Source: Salminus brasiliensis (Eukaryota; Chordata; Actinopteri; Characiformes; Bryconidae). From it: a stretch of 64,000 nt of DNA. Below are positions 23,901 through 33,900 of the stretch, piece by piece (within the stretch, counting starts at the first letter, position 1; each line of letters opens with the position of its first letter). Position numbers and translations under genes: made by a program. The notes beneath the pieces were generated by a model. It searched no databases. It was not told the DNA's origin and saw nothing but the letters and a program-made list of their open reading frames with translations. Where the stretch lies: assembly GCF_030463535.1 (NCBI RefSeq), contig NC_132880.1, positions 40,429,842 through 40,493,841 on the forward strand, in the 5' to 3' direction.

Positions 23901-26900
23901 AACAGTTTAAGAAGGACAATATGAATTAGTGGCGGGGCACTTGGGAGTTTGCCCTTGTACTCACCCCTGTCTATTCTATACCTCAGTCTGGTGTACAAAC
24001 ACTTGAAACTTTACCATACTAATAGAGATGAATATGTGCATGTACACACACACACACACTTGAGCTCAGTTCACTCTTATCCCCTTGGATCATTTGATCC
24101 ACGCTTTAACAGTTGATGCCCAGAGGTGTCATTCACACTTTCCTATCAAGTGAACAGCACAGAAGCCAGTCACTCTGTCATCCTCCCCAGTGTAATATCA
24201 GTCTAGTCTCTGAGTGTGAACTCTGCGCCCCTGCTGCTCTCCCTTTCTCCCTTTATTCTCTTCCAGTCTTATTCACTTTCTCTTTTGGCAGAGCATATGA
24301 GGCGCTCCCTCTCTCTTATTCGGTCTCGCTCTATTGCTCTTTCTTTCAGTCTCGCTCTCTCTCTCTATTGCTCTCTTATGTCTCTCTGCCTGATATTGAT
24401 ATAGCTTGTGCTCATTCTCTTGGTCTCTTTCTCAGTCTCTTTCACTCTGGCATGCTCTCTCACTCTTTAGCGCGCTCTCCTTCCATTCTGTCCTGCTCCA
24501 GCTCTTACTAAGCTTCATTCATTCTTTGATCGCTGCTCCTTTTTTTCCCCCTCCTCTCTGCCTCATCTTCTCTTACACATGTTGTCATTAGCCTAATTCA
24601 GGTCCATTCACTGCTTATCTTCATCACGGTCCTTGTTTGTATGAATCTTCACCTGTTCCACTCTAGAGCTCTTCCTCTTTCTGTCTGTGGCTCTTTCTCT
24701 CATTATCAGCTTATTTTCCATTCTCTGCAACCCCCCCCCTCCAGCACAACCACCACACATACACACAAGTACTGGACCTCATTCTCTCTCGGAGGATCAG
24801 TGCTGCTTCAGCAGGCCTACAATTCGCTGACTTGTCAGAGCTGGGCACAGTGCTGCTGCAGTCACCTTCTAAAGCACTCAGGACAATCGAGACCAAGCAC
24901 GAGAACAGGAGAGCGATAGGAGGGAACGAGTGCAGGGAAGGGGACAGGCGATACAGGAAAGCAACGGTGGATTTGTTGTTACTGTGCCTTTAAGACTGAG
25001 ATGAGGTCCTCTATTGTGCTTCACTAAAGCAGCAATCCAGGCTAAAAGGCTCCTTATAATTTAAGACTAAACTGCTGTAGGCTGGAGAGGTGGAGATATG
25101 CATCTTAGATATCTTGGGTTTCAGGAGCTCACACATTAAAAGAATTGAAAAAAGGCCATTTTTCAAGTACGGTGTCCGTATATGATCCATAATAGTGGTA
25201 GTGAATAGAAGTAGTAAATGGTACAGTTTAAGACCCTGCCATTTGCTTTCTACAAGGCCGCTTTTCCGCTGCAAGGCCAAATGGTTCTGAGCATGGAGAG
25301 TGACCGTTCCTGTGGCTTTTTCACACAAACATGGTTCAGCATTACAAACATTTTTGCATTTTCTCAGCATGGTTTATCTAACTGTACTTGGAGCCACAGA
25401 GCTGTTCTCTGGGAGGGCTTAATGAGGTAGGGAGCTGCTGATTGACTCCATTTATCACCTTTGTGCTGTTTATTTTCCAGTACAATGGAGGACACACTAG
25501 CATTAATTGGTATCTGGTCTGACCCAAAGATTCAGGAGCAACTTCTGCTTTTTGCACAAGAGCAATCCATAAAAATGTTTTTCCATTGCTTCTTTTCTGA
25601 AGTTATCATCCTAACTTGCCAACTATGTGAATTCAGGGTGGGAATGTGAGACCGGATAGATCTTACCACAGCAACTTTAGCATAACTATTACGAGACACA
25701 CTTCCTGGTTCTGATTTAGCAACACAGCAAATAGAATGGGAAACCATAACCAGTGGAGAGGAGACCTAAATGCGTCATCAGAAAGGAATGGTTCAGCAGT
25801 AAAATCTAAAGAACATCAGTCAATCAGCCAAGATGTGTTTGGTATCTGAAAGTTGCTTCTTTATATTAGAACAGGGGATGTTGGGCTAATGTTGCTAAAC
25901 ACTAGACCCTGAACCACTTTTTCCTGAGCACAGTGTGGCACTCCAATCTGGACCATTATGTGGATGATAATGTGGTTCCAATTTTAATTTCATTCAGAGG
26001 AAAGTGTAATTGTAGTGTGTGTTAACAGGACATGTTAGGCTAACCCTGCTAACTAAAGAAGCAAAAGACTGATAAGTTGTTGAACTTTTCCTTTAAAGTG
26101 CATTCAAGATCAAGGTCTTTATTCAACCAGATAAATAAAGATATACCCTTAAGCTTAATTATGATGACCCCAGTTTTTATTAAGCTCTTAAGAACCAAAA
26201 ATGAAGCAGTGCAACAATGCTTTACATTCTACAGTCATTTGTTTAAATATTCTTGCAGATGTTTTTGCTCAGCAGTTTGATTGATTATTTCTATTTAATG
26301 AAGCAAAATGTAGCATTTGTATTTCTGAGTTCTGTGAAAAGTCATGCTCTGTTCCATAAAGAAATTCAGCCATAACATTAATTCCACTTCATTGTTTTCA
26401 TGTGTGCTGTTCATTTGATCAGCTTCGCTTACTAAATCGGTACAGACTGCAGTTTCTCTGTGCACTTTTTTGACCTCCTTTCACCCTGTTCTTCAATGGT
26501 TAAGACCATCACCAGGACTGCTATGCCTCCACATTCCACATGTACCAGCGCAACACACACCAAGACCCCACCACCACCATGTCCGGGTCACTGCAGTGCT
26601 AAGACAGACCTGCTTTGTAGTGGTCCTATGGGGTCCTGACCATTGAGGAACAGGGTGAGAGGAGGGTAACACAGTATGCAGATAAACAGGTGGACTGCAG
26701 TCCAGAATTATAGTAGTTTTGCTTGCAGGACATGGCTGAGCTACAGTCTGTCGGTCTGAAATGTCACTTGTCCACTTCAAAGGAAGATTTTGGACATGCA
26801 AAATAACTTAACACCACCAAACCAAGAAGCCAAAGCTTTTCAGTAAAGTAGAGGTAGCTACTGCAGTTTCTCCGTCCCTGAAGATGGGAGAAACTGCACC

Positions 26901-27350
26901 AGGCTTTGTTCCACGTTTCTGCCTTTTTTTCACGGCTCGGACAAGTTACTGCCACAAGTTCAGCACTTTTATCAGCTGCCATTGTCTTTGTGCTGAAACA
27001 TATTTGCTACTGTTCATCAGCTTTCAACTCGTTTTTGTTTGTTCTGCCAAATGTTTTGTTGAGAAGCTTTTCAGCCATCTCACAAGCTTTACATGCTTCT
27101 GTGTTGCTCGCCAAGATGGCTTATTTATTTACTTTATTTTTGCTGAGTGAATCATTTTAGTGTGCGCTTTGCATGTGCTGTGTAAAGGCTTTTCTTTCTC
27201 TCTCTTTCTCTCTCCCTTGCCATGTGTTCATCTTCAGGTGTTGCAGGGGACCACCATGCAGCAGCTTCAGCAGGTGCAGGTAGCTCAGTCACAGGCTACC
27301 CCCATCACGGTAAACATTTCAGCCACCAAACAGCACCCTACACGTTCCTA

Positions 27351-27383
<33 letters not shown>

Positions 27384-30300
27384 GGAAGGTGCTTCACGTG
27401 GGTTCTTTGAGCAGTGTTTGTTCCATTAAGAACCATGTTTGTGATGGAGATGTTTAAAGAACCTTTAAAGGGGCTCCCCCTACAGTTGGAAATTGGAATT
27501 AACAGTGTATCCGCAAGCACTGTCCTGCTCGCTTCACCGGAAATGCTTTGTACAGTTATCAGCATGCCGAGCCCAAGATGGCAACAATAGTGGCACTAAT
27601 CTCCATACTACAGGTCAGTTAAGTATCTCAATAAAGGTGAATTTGAAGGTAAACGGTTCTTTAGATCTTGACCTAAAAGGTTCTGCGTACTTAGGTTTAA
27701 AGAACCTTCAGTTGATTCACACTACACTACAAGCACGGTTCCTTATGGAATTAAAAGTGCTTCTCCTACAGCATCGCTTAAAGAATCGTTTGCAGCACCT
27801 TTGTTTTTATAAGCGTGATGTAGCACCATGCTCTTTCCCAGAGGCCCTGTGTCCTGACCTCTTGACCCCTGTTCATAACTGTTTGTTTACATTTTTTTGA
27901 GTATTTCACTTCATCATATACAGAGTTGGAGAAAAGCAGTCAGTATGACATGTCCTGAACAGAGCAGTTAGTCTCTACACTTACTAAGTATCTTGTATCT
28001 GTAGTTGATCTCCTCCTCGCTTGATGCTACACAAGGTCACAGTGGCAGATAAAGCCCGGCTGCTTAATAGATTGCTCTCATGTATCGAGTGTCCTTTCCT
28101 GAAGAAGTGGGCGATCGCCTTTCACGGCTGGGCAGTTGCGGCGCAGGTTTCTCTGCCCTGCAGTAAGAGCCCTGGGGTCACGCGCTCACCCGACTCCTCT
28201 TTCCAACAGGAATTAATTTCCTGTGTGCTTTTTGGAGGGCTGCACGGACCCAGAGGGGTGTTGTGAGGTGTGCTGTTTAGCATTAGCATCTTAAGATCCA
28301 GCCAGATGGTGGTGGTGGTGGTGGTGCTGATGCGCTCTACAGTGAGCGCTTCATTTGTATGCAAGCTTAATGTCCCAGTTCCTCACTCATCATGTTCTCC
28401 CTTTGTGTCTTGCTCTCTCTTTTTGCTGTAGAGCGCTCCGGTTACCATGCAGGTTGGCGAGGGCCAGCAGGTGCAGATAGTGCAGGCGGCTGCGCAGGGA
28501 CAGGCGCAGGCCCAGGCAGCACAGCCCACCGGCCAAACCATGCAGGTCATGCAGCAGATCATCACCAACACGGGAGAGATTCAGCAAATCCCTGTAAGAT
28601 CCTAGTTCCCATGTTCCAACATGCTTATAACAATGATAATACATGCCTGTAACTGTGCTTATGCTCAAAAATGGGTTGGAACTAGGTACATGTACTTAAA
28701 TGTGAATGACATTCCCCGGCATATGGCCTGAGGGGAAGAGCAGGCGTGTATTAGTACAATATAGTGTATTGTACCATTTAACAGACATTGCAATTCAGTA
28801 CATGCGTTTAACTGTCTGGAGCGAATAAAGGACTTATTGTCAAATTGCTGCTCCATACATGACACAATAGCTTGTGGTTGGTTTATTATTGCAAGATTTT
28901 ATATAAAAAATGCTGAATGCAGAAAAACTAAAAACTGAGGCACTAACCTGTCACAGTAAATTCACTACTTTATTGCAAATGCAGAAATGTGTAATTATAC
29001 ACCCCTAATATAGAAGGTTTTTTTGTATTTTTATTCTAAAGGAAAAAAAGCATCCAAAATGAAGTTATATTCTGCCTTACAAACTTCAGTTTCAGTACTC
29101 AGAGGTTGGTCATGTGACCATTCCACAGGGAAATCAGTGCTTTTTTTTATTATTAAATAGTAGCTACATTTATTTCTGTTCAGTCAAATCTGCTAATATT
29201 TCTTGTTCCAGTTCAGTGTAGTTTTATTATAATACTGTTGGTTATGTCAGCTTTCCGATCATCCAGAGAAAAGCGTCAAATATAAACCGAAAGTAATTTG
29301 TTGACTCGTCAGCTAGCAAAGCAGCCATCAGCCTTTATTATCTGAGTTCTGAGTAGAGATACAGATAACCTGCGCAAATGAGACAGAGGTTAGTTGAAGG
29401 TAACTTTGTGCACTCATCATCTCCCCCTTGTGGTGCTGTCCTTGCAGGTGCAGCTAAACACAGGCCAACTGCAGTACATTCGCTTGGCACAGCCAGTCTC
29501 AGGAACACAGGTCGTTCAAGGACAAATACAGACACTTGCAACCAACACTCAGCAGGTAAAGCCTTTAAGTGTTAAATTAAACTGTGTGTTTTAAAGTGTG
29601 TGTTTCTGTAGCTCTCTTTCTTTATGCTGGAAAATAGCTGCTGCTGTCTCCTTTATTTGGTTCGACCTCTGTCTGGACTGCTACTGATACCTGAACAGGA
29701 CCGACTGTTCCGTTATGCTGCATCCTTTTTGTTGTTAGGATGCCTTTATTATTGATTCAGTGAAATATGGACCATTTTGCTGTCTGTTTGCAGATATCAC
29801 AGACAGAAGTACAGCAGGGACAACAGCAATTCAACCAGTTTACTGATGGTCAGGTAAGGCTCGAGTGACACTATAACCATAGTTGCTGCCAGTGATGGAC
29901 AGGGACTGGGTCAATTCCATCGCGGATTTTGAGAAAGCAAGAAATGTGTTTACTTCTCCACAAAGAGTAAAAGATGCTACAGCGGTGCGGCCAAAAAAGA
30001 GAAACAGAAAAACATGCAGAAAACAGCCTGACCCCTGTACAATTATTTTGGATTATCAGAGCGAGGAACTGTTGGGCTGAAGTGTAGACAGGGCAACATC
30101 AGGGGCACAGGGTTAATGGTGGCATCACTGTAATTGAGGCAGGATAGCCTAGACAAAAGACAAGGGTTAAATTTGGTTACCCAGTCCAACTGCGCTGCAG
30201 CTGAAGATTAAATTTTTTTCTCATTTGTTGTAATAATATTTTTATTAGCAGTTTTAACAACACACACGAAAACCTCAGACGGACGCTTAAAGTATACTCC

Positions 30301-30723
30301 TTACATAATCAGTAGCCCCTGACCGTATGTCCACTGTGGGCGCTCTTCTATGATTCTGTACCTGCAGCCTTCTGTACCTGTGTTGCTGAAGACGACCCTC
30401 ACTTGTTCAACATTTCTAGAAAATCTAAACATTTAAACAAGGAAGGAAATAAAAGAAAAAGCTCCCAAAAGTTCTAGTTTCAAGGTTCTAAGCAAGTCTT
30501 GGATGTCCTCAGCCACATTGCTGTATTTCCTGTGTCTGTCATTTTTCTCATTTTCTCCACTCATTCATCTCCACCTCCCCCATCTCTTTCTTCCCTGCAG
30601 CAGATGTACCAGATCCAGCAGGTGACTATGCCAGCAGGGCAGGAGCTGACTCAACCCATGTTCATCCAGTCCACCAGTCAGACGGCCGACAGCCAGGTCA
30701 CTACACAGGTCAGCGCAGACTGA
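17852..30723 (+). CDS. nfyc: Nuclear transcription factor Y subunit gamma (NF-YC), full coding span
   Basis: NF-YC is the H2A-like histone-fold subunit of the nuclear trimer NF-Y. It pairs with NF-YB, and together they recruit NF-YA to bind CCAAT boxes. The coding sequence joins ten exons: 17852-17950, 18127-18198, 19135-19248, 20530-20625, 22863-23039, 27238-27309, 28432-28593, 29448-29555, 29794-29853 and 30601-30723. Every junction is phase 0 with GT-AG borders. The 360-residue product has the conserved N-terminus ([20 protein letters not shown]), the histone fold at about residues 37-115 with the [27 protein letters not shown] and RNDIAMAI segments, then a Gln/Thr/Val-rich activation region to the end. 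The canonical human protein is about 335 residues; the excess is nearly all the 24-codon exon at 27238. Identity is certain from sequence and supported by kcnq4 linkage. Confidence 0.97.
18127..18198 (+). CDS. nfyc: nfyc coding exon 2 (histone fold alpha 1)
   Basis: Acceptor CCTCTGTTTCAG, donor GTAAGA. Encodes 24 residues [24 protein letters not shown]: the basic helix 1 and loop of the H2A-like fold, which contacts DNA backbone and NF-YB. It appears identical to the mammalian sequence as I recall it. Confidence 0.95.
18199..19134 (+). other. nfyc: nfyc intron between coding exons 2 and 3
   Basis: Holds C-runs (18398-18408) and a degenerate CTATTTAC-type repetition at 18770-18920. The last 30 bases carry a T-run preceding the acceptor. 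No other element seen. Confidence 0.6.
19135..19248 (+). CDS. nfyc: nfyc coding exon 3 (histone fold alpha 2)
   Basis: Acceptor AACCCTCTGTAG, donor GTTAGT. Encodes 38 residues beginning [20 protein letters not shown] and ending NKRRTLQ. This is the long central helix of the histone fold that pairs with NF-YB and forms part of the NF-YA docking surface. Confidence 0.95.
19249..20529 (+). other. nfyc: nfyc intron between coding exons 3 and 4
   Basis: Mostly single-copy-looking. A segment at about 20095-20290 carries an AT-rich TAATCA motif, a MEF2-type site CTAAAAATAG (20145-20154) and a CCAAT box (about 20193); it is a weak enhancer candidate. No transposon ends recognised. Confidence 0.45.
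20530..20625 (+). CDS. nfyc: nfyc coding exon 4 (histone fold alpha 3 and alpha C)
   Basis: Acceptor TGTCATTTGCAG, donor GTGGGC. Encodes 32 residues, [20 protein letters not shown] then [12 protein letters not shown]. It completes the histone fold and includes the C-terminal helix that contacts NF-YA. Confidence 0.95.
20626..22862 (+). other. nfyc: nfyc intron between coding exons 4 and 5
   Basis: Contains one recognised insertion, a hAT-type element at 21535-22159. A TTTA repeat lies at 21357-21375. The rest shows no coding or repeat signal. Confidence 0.55.
21535..22159. mobile_element. Non-autonomous hAT-type element (625 bp)
   Basis: The left end TAGAGTTGCACCGA and the right end (reverse complement TAGTGTTGCACAGA) are inverted repeats; adjacent subterminal ATACCGATAC motifs are also inverted. 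The 8-bp flanks GTTTGCAG and GTTTGCTC agree at 6 of 8, fitting a hAT target duplication. An internal frame at 21862-22080 has no recognised product. Confidence 0.65.
22863..23039 (+). CDS. nfyc: nfyc coding exon 5 (start of Gln-rich domain)
   Basis: Acceptor TTGTCTGTGCAG, donor GTAACA. Encodes 59 residues: [20 protein letters not shown] followed by a Gln-rich segment ending [10 protein letters not shown]. This begins the transactivation region. The Ala-Thr-Pro-Thr stretch in the middle differs from the Ser/Thr run in mammals. Confidence 0.95.
23040..27237 (+). other. nfyc: nfyc intron between coding exons 5 and 6
   Basis: The longest intron between coding exons (4.2 kb). A pyrimidine-rich, CTCTCT-type low-complexity block spans about 24230-24730. 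A short fragment at 23145-23165 (GGACAAATGTTTGTGGACAC) resembles the terminal repeat of the Tc1-like family seen at 52349. The remainder (25000-27150) shows no exon, terminal repeat or tRNA-like motif; open frames there are chance. Confidence 0.5.
27238..27309 (+). CDS. nfyc: nfyc coding exon 6, probable cassette exon (24 codons)
   Basis: Acceptor TGTTCATCTTCAG, donor GTAAAC. Encodes [24 protein letters not shown], Gln-rich and in phase with both neighbours. As I recall the canonical mammalian NF-YC, this block is absent there: the sequence passes directly from the GQ at the end of exon 5 to the [12 protein letters not shown] of exon 7. Removing it leaves 336 residues, close to the human length. 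It is therefore probably an alternatively used exon, skippable without frame change. Confidence 0.85.
27310..28431 (+). other. nfyc: nfyc intron between coding exons 6 and 7
   Basis: Begins close to an A-run (27358-27383) and contains related GGTTCT/AAAGAACC motifs between about 27398 and 27800 (for example GGTTCTTTGAG, AAAGAACCTTTAAAG, ACGGTTCTTTAGA), suggesting a degenerate internally repetitive element. A GGT/GTG repeat is at 28307-28328. Confidence 0.45.
28432..28593 (+). CDS. nfyc: nfyc coding exon 7 (activation domain)
   Basis: Acceptor TTTTTGCTGTAG, donor GTAAGA. Encodes 54 residues from [20 protein letters not shown] to GEIQQIP. The Ala-Gln repeat in the middle is variable among vertebrates; the [17 protein letters not shown] end is conserved. 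Confidence 0.95.
28594..29447 (+). other. nfyc: nfyc intron between coding exons 7 and 8
   Basis: AT-rich, with T-runs near 29020 and 29140. Nothing recognised. Confidence 0.45.
29448..29555 (+). CDS. nfyc: nfyc coding exon 8
   Basis: Acceptor GTGCTGTCCTTGCAG, donor GTAAAG. Encodes 36 residues, [20 protein letters not shown] then [16 protein letters not shown], strongly conserved with mammals (Asn/Thr in place of Asn/Ala near the start and Thr for Ala near the end). Confidence 0.95.
29794..29853 (+). CDS. nfyc: nfyc coding exon 9
   Basis: Acceptor CTGTCTGTTTGCAG, donor GTAAGG. Encodes 20 residues [20 protein letters not shown]. Small, phase 0 on both sides. Confidence 0.93.
29854..30600 (+). 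other. nfyc: nfyc intron between coding exons 9 and 10
   Basis: No repeat or exon recognised. Ends in a long pyrimidine tract before the tandem acceptor. Confidence 0.45.
30601..30723 (+). CDS. nfyc: nfyc terminal coding exon 10
   Basis: Acceptor CTTCCCTGCAG directly followed by CAG, so two tandem acceptors (NAGNAG) three bases apart could add or drop one Gln. Encodes 40 residues, [20 protein letters not shown] onward to QVSAD, then TGA at 30721-30723. The C-terminus aligns with mammalian NF-YC apart from conservative changes. Confidence 0.95.
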   Translation, partial: QMYQIQQVTMPAGQELTQPMFIQSTSQTADSQVTTQVSAD

Positions 30724-32350
30724 GGCACATCCTCTCCCCCTCGGTCACCACCATTGCAATAACCGCACTGCTGCAGACCACCGGAAGGAGAGAGATCCCC
30801 CCACAGTCAACACCAGTATCAACACCTACATATCACATCCAAGCCTTCCTGCTGAAAGGGGCATGTACCCCCCCCCCCCCCCCCCCCCCACACACACACA
30901 AATCCAGAGCCATTTGTTGTGATGTCTATTTTCTCTAATTTCACTGACCCTCAAAACCTTCATCTTTAGCTTTGACTTAAATACCGTCCAGAATGGATTG
31001 CCCAGTGCTTTTTTATTTTTTAAAGAACAGTTCATATGATCACCCTGTGGTCATGCTCTTTCACTTCAGTCCTCCTGACTGTAATCCGGGGGTCCTCTTC
31101 ATTAGTTCACTTCACTCTGCATCCAGCAAATGTCTAGCAGCACACGTTCACATCGTCCAGTCGTGACCCTGTTAATGAAGACACGCAGGCTGACTGGGTG
31201 TCCTTTTCCTGCCTTCAGCCAGCCGATAGTCATTCCATGGACCCTTTCCGTTTCCCAAATTGAGACAAACGAGCCAGTTAGCAAGGCTGCAGTGCTCTGT
31301 TTTTAGACTGGTTGATGGGAACAGGGAGGGGCGTGTTCTAATCATGGCTCGGTTTACTAAATGTCGTATAGAAAAGCGAGCATCATTGGAAAACGGAGTC
31401 GTTTTTCCGCTGTGAAGCTCTAAGGTGGGCCCCTGGTGAACTCTCCTCCATACAAACACCACAGATGATCCGGTCTTCCCTGCAGTGTAGTTAGAAAGTT
31501 GTCCTTGTTGCATCAGTGTAGTTATTTGGTGAAGGTAAGGCTGGAAGGTTCTTGTTGGGTTCTGGATAAATTATCTGCCTTCAGTGTTTACTGCGACACC
31601 TGGGGGAACCTGCCTGTGGTCCTGAAGAAAACTATCTTGGCTTAAAAAAAAAAAAAAAAAAAAAAAAATCATAAAAAAACCCATTAAGCCCTTCTCCATT
31701 TTGTTTGATTATGCCATCTCGTGTGTAGAACTCAAAGTTAATGACAAAGCCATAATCTGCACATCCTGTACATGATGATCTCTGTAGATTGTATGATAAC
31801 TGTTTGAAGTACACTTCTAATTGTATTAGTTCTGTTTTAATAGTATTTTGTATAGTTTTCATATTTGCTAATGTGACTGCTGAAAGGGCTTATCGTTGGG
31901 TTTTCTACATGCAAAGTGGTGCGTGTGTGCAAGTGCGGCTGAGCGGTTTGGTAAAGGATGTGTTGTCCATATGTGTGAGAGTTCTCAAGTGTTTGATGTT
32001 GTGCATTAAAGCCTCTCTTTCTGGACCAGATATGAAAAAAGACGTCTCCTCTCTTTCCTTCTCTTCATCTGTGGAAACTCCTTGTTACCCCTTGTACAAA
32101 CTGTTTGTTGTTGAAATGGTCCCCTTTTATATACACATTTTAAAACCAGTTGTAACAATCAAAAATAGACTTTTGGAGGGGTTTTTTGTTTTGTTTTTTT
32201 TTTGTTTTTTTGCCAACTGTTGTCCTCACTGTTTGTATAATTTCTGCATGTAGTTGCAACTGCCAGTATGATATGCAATTCATAGGTACAGGTTTTGTTG
32301 TTTTTTTAATAAGACTGGTTTGTGAGAAAATAAAGTGAAAATCTACTATG
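30724..32350 (+). other. nfyc: nfyc 3' UTR
   Basis: About 1.6 kb from stop to poly(A) site with no retained gene. It contains a C-run merging into CACACA at 30869-30900, an A-run at 31643-31668 and T-rich stretches after 32170. A long frame at 31789-32253 is hydrophobic and low complexity and is not a gene. The 3' end is defined by the AATAAA at 32329. Confidence 0.75.
32329..32334 (+). terminator. nfyc: nfyc poly(A) signal AATAAA
   Basis: Canonical hexamer, followed within 30 bases by a GT/T-rich downstream element (CTTGTTTTTGTCTTTTT). Cleavage is expected near 32350. Confidence 0.8.
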
Positions 32351-32359
32351 ATCAAATGC

Positions 32360-33107
32360 TTGTTTTTGTCTTTTTAAAAAATACGATATAAACACCAAAG
32401 TGAAGCGTTTTTTAATTATTCTATTTATACTTATTTTTAAAATATATATAAATAAATAAATAAACAAACAAACAGTCCCAACTATATTAGTGTATTACAG
32501 GAGCTGAAGGTGGAGTAGATCAAGGCTTTCCCTTTTTAGGACCGCGCTTTGCTGTTGCTGCCACATGGGGGCGCCGTTGCTGCTGCTTTTACCCGCTCGT
32601 GGCGGCCGGATATGAGCGTGTTGGAGCTAATCTGCTTGTTTGCTCTCTAACTTGAGTTTGTCACGAGTTTGAGAGTCTCAGACCTCTGGGCTTAGCCTGC
32701 ACTTCAGCCGACCTGAATGTGGGGAGGGAGGGAGGGGGGGTTAATAATATCAATAATTCCACACTCCACTTTTCTCCATATCCCCATGATGTGTGGAAAC
32801 AGCACTAGGGTGACCAGGTCAGCTTTTGGCCAACAGAGCTCACTGTAGACACACAGGGTCGGAGGTCGTGGCTGGGGGAGTTTAAGCTGTAGGACCGTTG
32901 CAGGGAGTTAATGCCTCTAAAATGCAGCGATGTTGAATATTAACCTCCTCCTAGAGCGAGACTAATAAACAGCCTTTACCTCATCTCCTTTTATTTAACT
33001 CGTCTCAAAGTAAACTAAACAGCATGAATTTTATTTTATATGAATGTTGTGAATGTTTATCAATACAAACGAGCTTTTTGACCGTATCAGAATATTTGGT
33101 CAGATTG
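32360..33107. other. Intergenic stretch between nfyc and the minisatellite
   Basis: AT-rich start with ATATAT/AATAAA repeats (32440-32470), then a small GC-richer segment (32540-32640, with CGGCCGG) that has no clear gene attached. Nothing else recognised. Confidence 0.4.
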
Positions 33108-33900
33108 TCCTCCTGTCCAGCGTTCAGTCTTTCCTCCTGTTCACTGTTCTAGAATGTGCTCATATCCACAGTGTCTAGAACGTACTCATATCCTGTGTTC
33201 TAGAATGACTTACTCCATTTACACTGTTCTAGAATGTCCTTCTGTCCAGCGTTCAGTCTTTCCTCCTGTTCACTGTTCTAGAATGTGCTCATATCCACAG
33301 TGTCTAGAACGTACTCATATCCTGTGTTCTAGAATGACTTACTCCATTTACACTGTTCTAGAATGTCCTCCTGTTCACTGTTCTAGAATGTTCTCATATC
33401 CACAGTGTCTAGAACGTACTCATATCCTGTGTTCTAGAATGACTTACTCCATTTACACTGTTCTAGAATGTCCTTCTGTCCAGCGTTCAGTCTTCCCTCC
33501 TGCTCACTGTTCTAGAATGTGCTCATATCCACAGTGTCTAGAACGTACTCATATCCTGTGTTCTAGAATGACTTACTCCATTTACACTGTTCTAGAATGT
33601 CCTTCTGTCCAGCGTTCAGTGTTTCCTCCTGTTCACTGTTCTAGAATGTGCTCATATCCACAGTGTCTAGAACGTACTCATATCCAGTGTTCTAGAATGA
33701 ATTGCTCCGTTCACACTGTTCTTCAATGTGTTCCCCATTCACACTGTTCTAGATTTTATTGTTCACACAAATTTAAAGGGTTCTCCTACCAGTTCACTTG
33801 GTTCTAGAATATATTCCTTCATTCACACTGTTGTAGAATGTTCTTTTCCCATTCACACAGTCCTTCAGTGTCCTGTTCGTTGCACACAGTTTTATAATGA
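33108..33900. repeat. 129-bp tandem minisatellite with TTCTAGAA cores
   Basis: The motif AGAATGTGCTCATATCCACA recurs at 33151, 33280, 33385 (T for G), 33514 and 33643: spacings 129, 105, 129, 129. The short unit lacks 24 bp. Each unit itself holds about four 26-38-bp subrepeats, roughly three with the palindrome TTCTAGAA. Diverged subrepeats continue to about 33890. Because 129 and 105 are multiples of three, a 217-codon frame stays open by chance of periodicity. Confidence 0.93.

Noticed and set aside
31789..32253. 154-codon frame in the nfyc 3' UTR
   Set aside because: Hydrophobic, T-run driven composition in a region that belongs to the nfyc transcript.
33154..33807. 217-codon frame with 43-residue repeats as a protein-coding gene
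   Set aside because: Explained by a minisatellite whose unit length is a multiple of three; no splice sites, promoter or recognisable domain. Kept as a finding, not as a gene.
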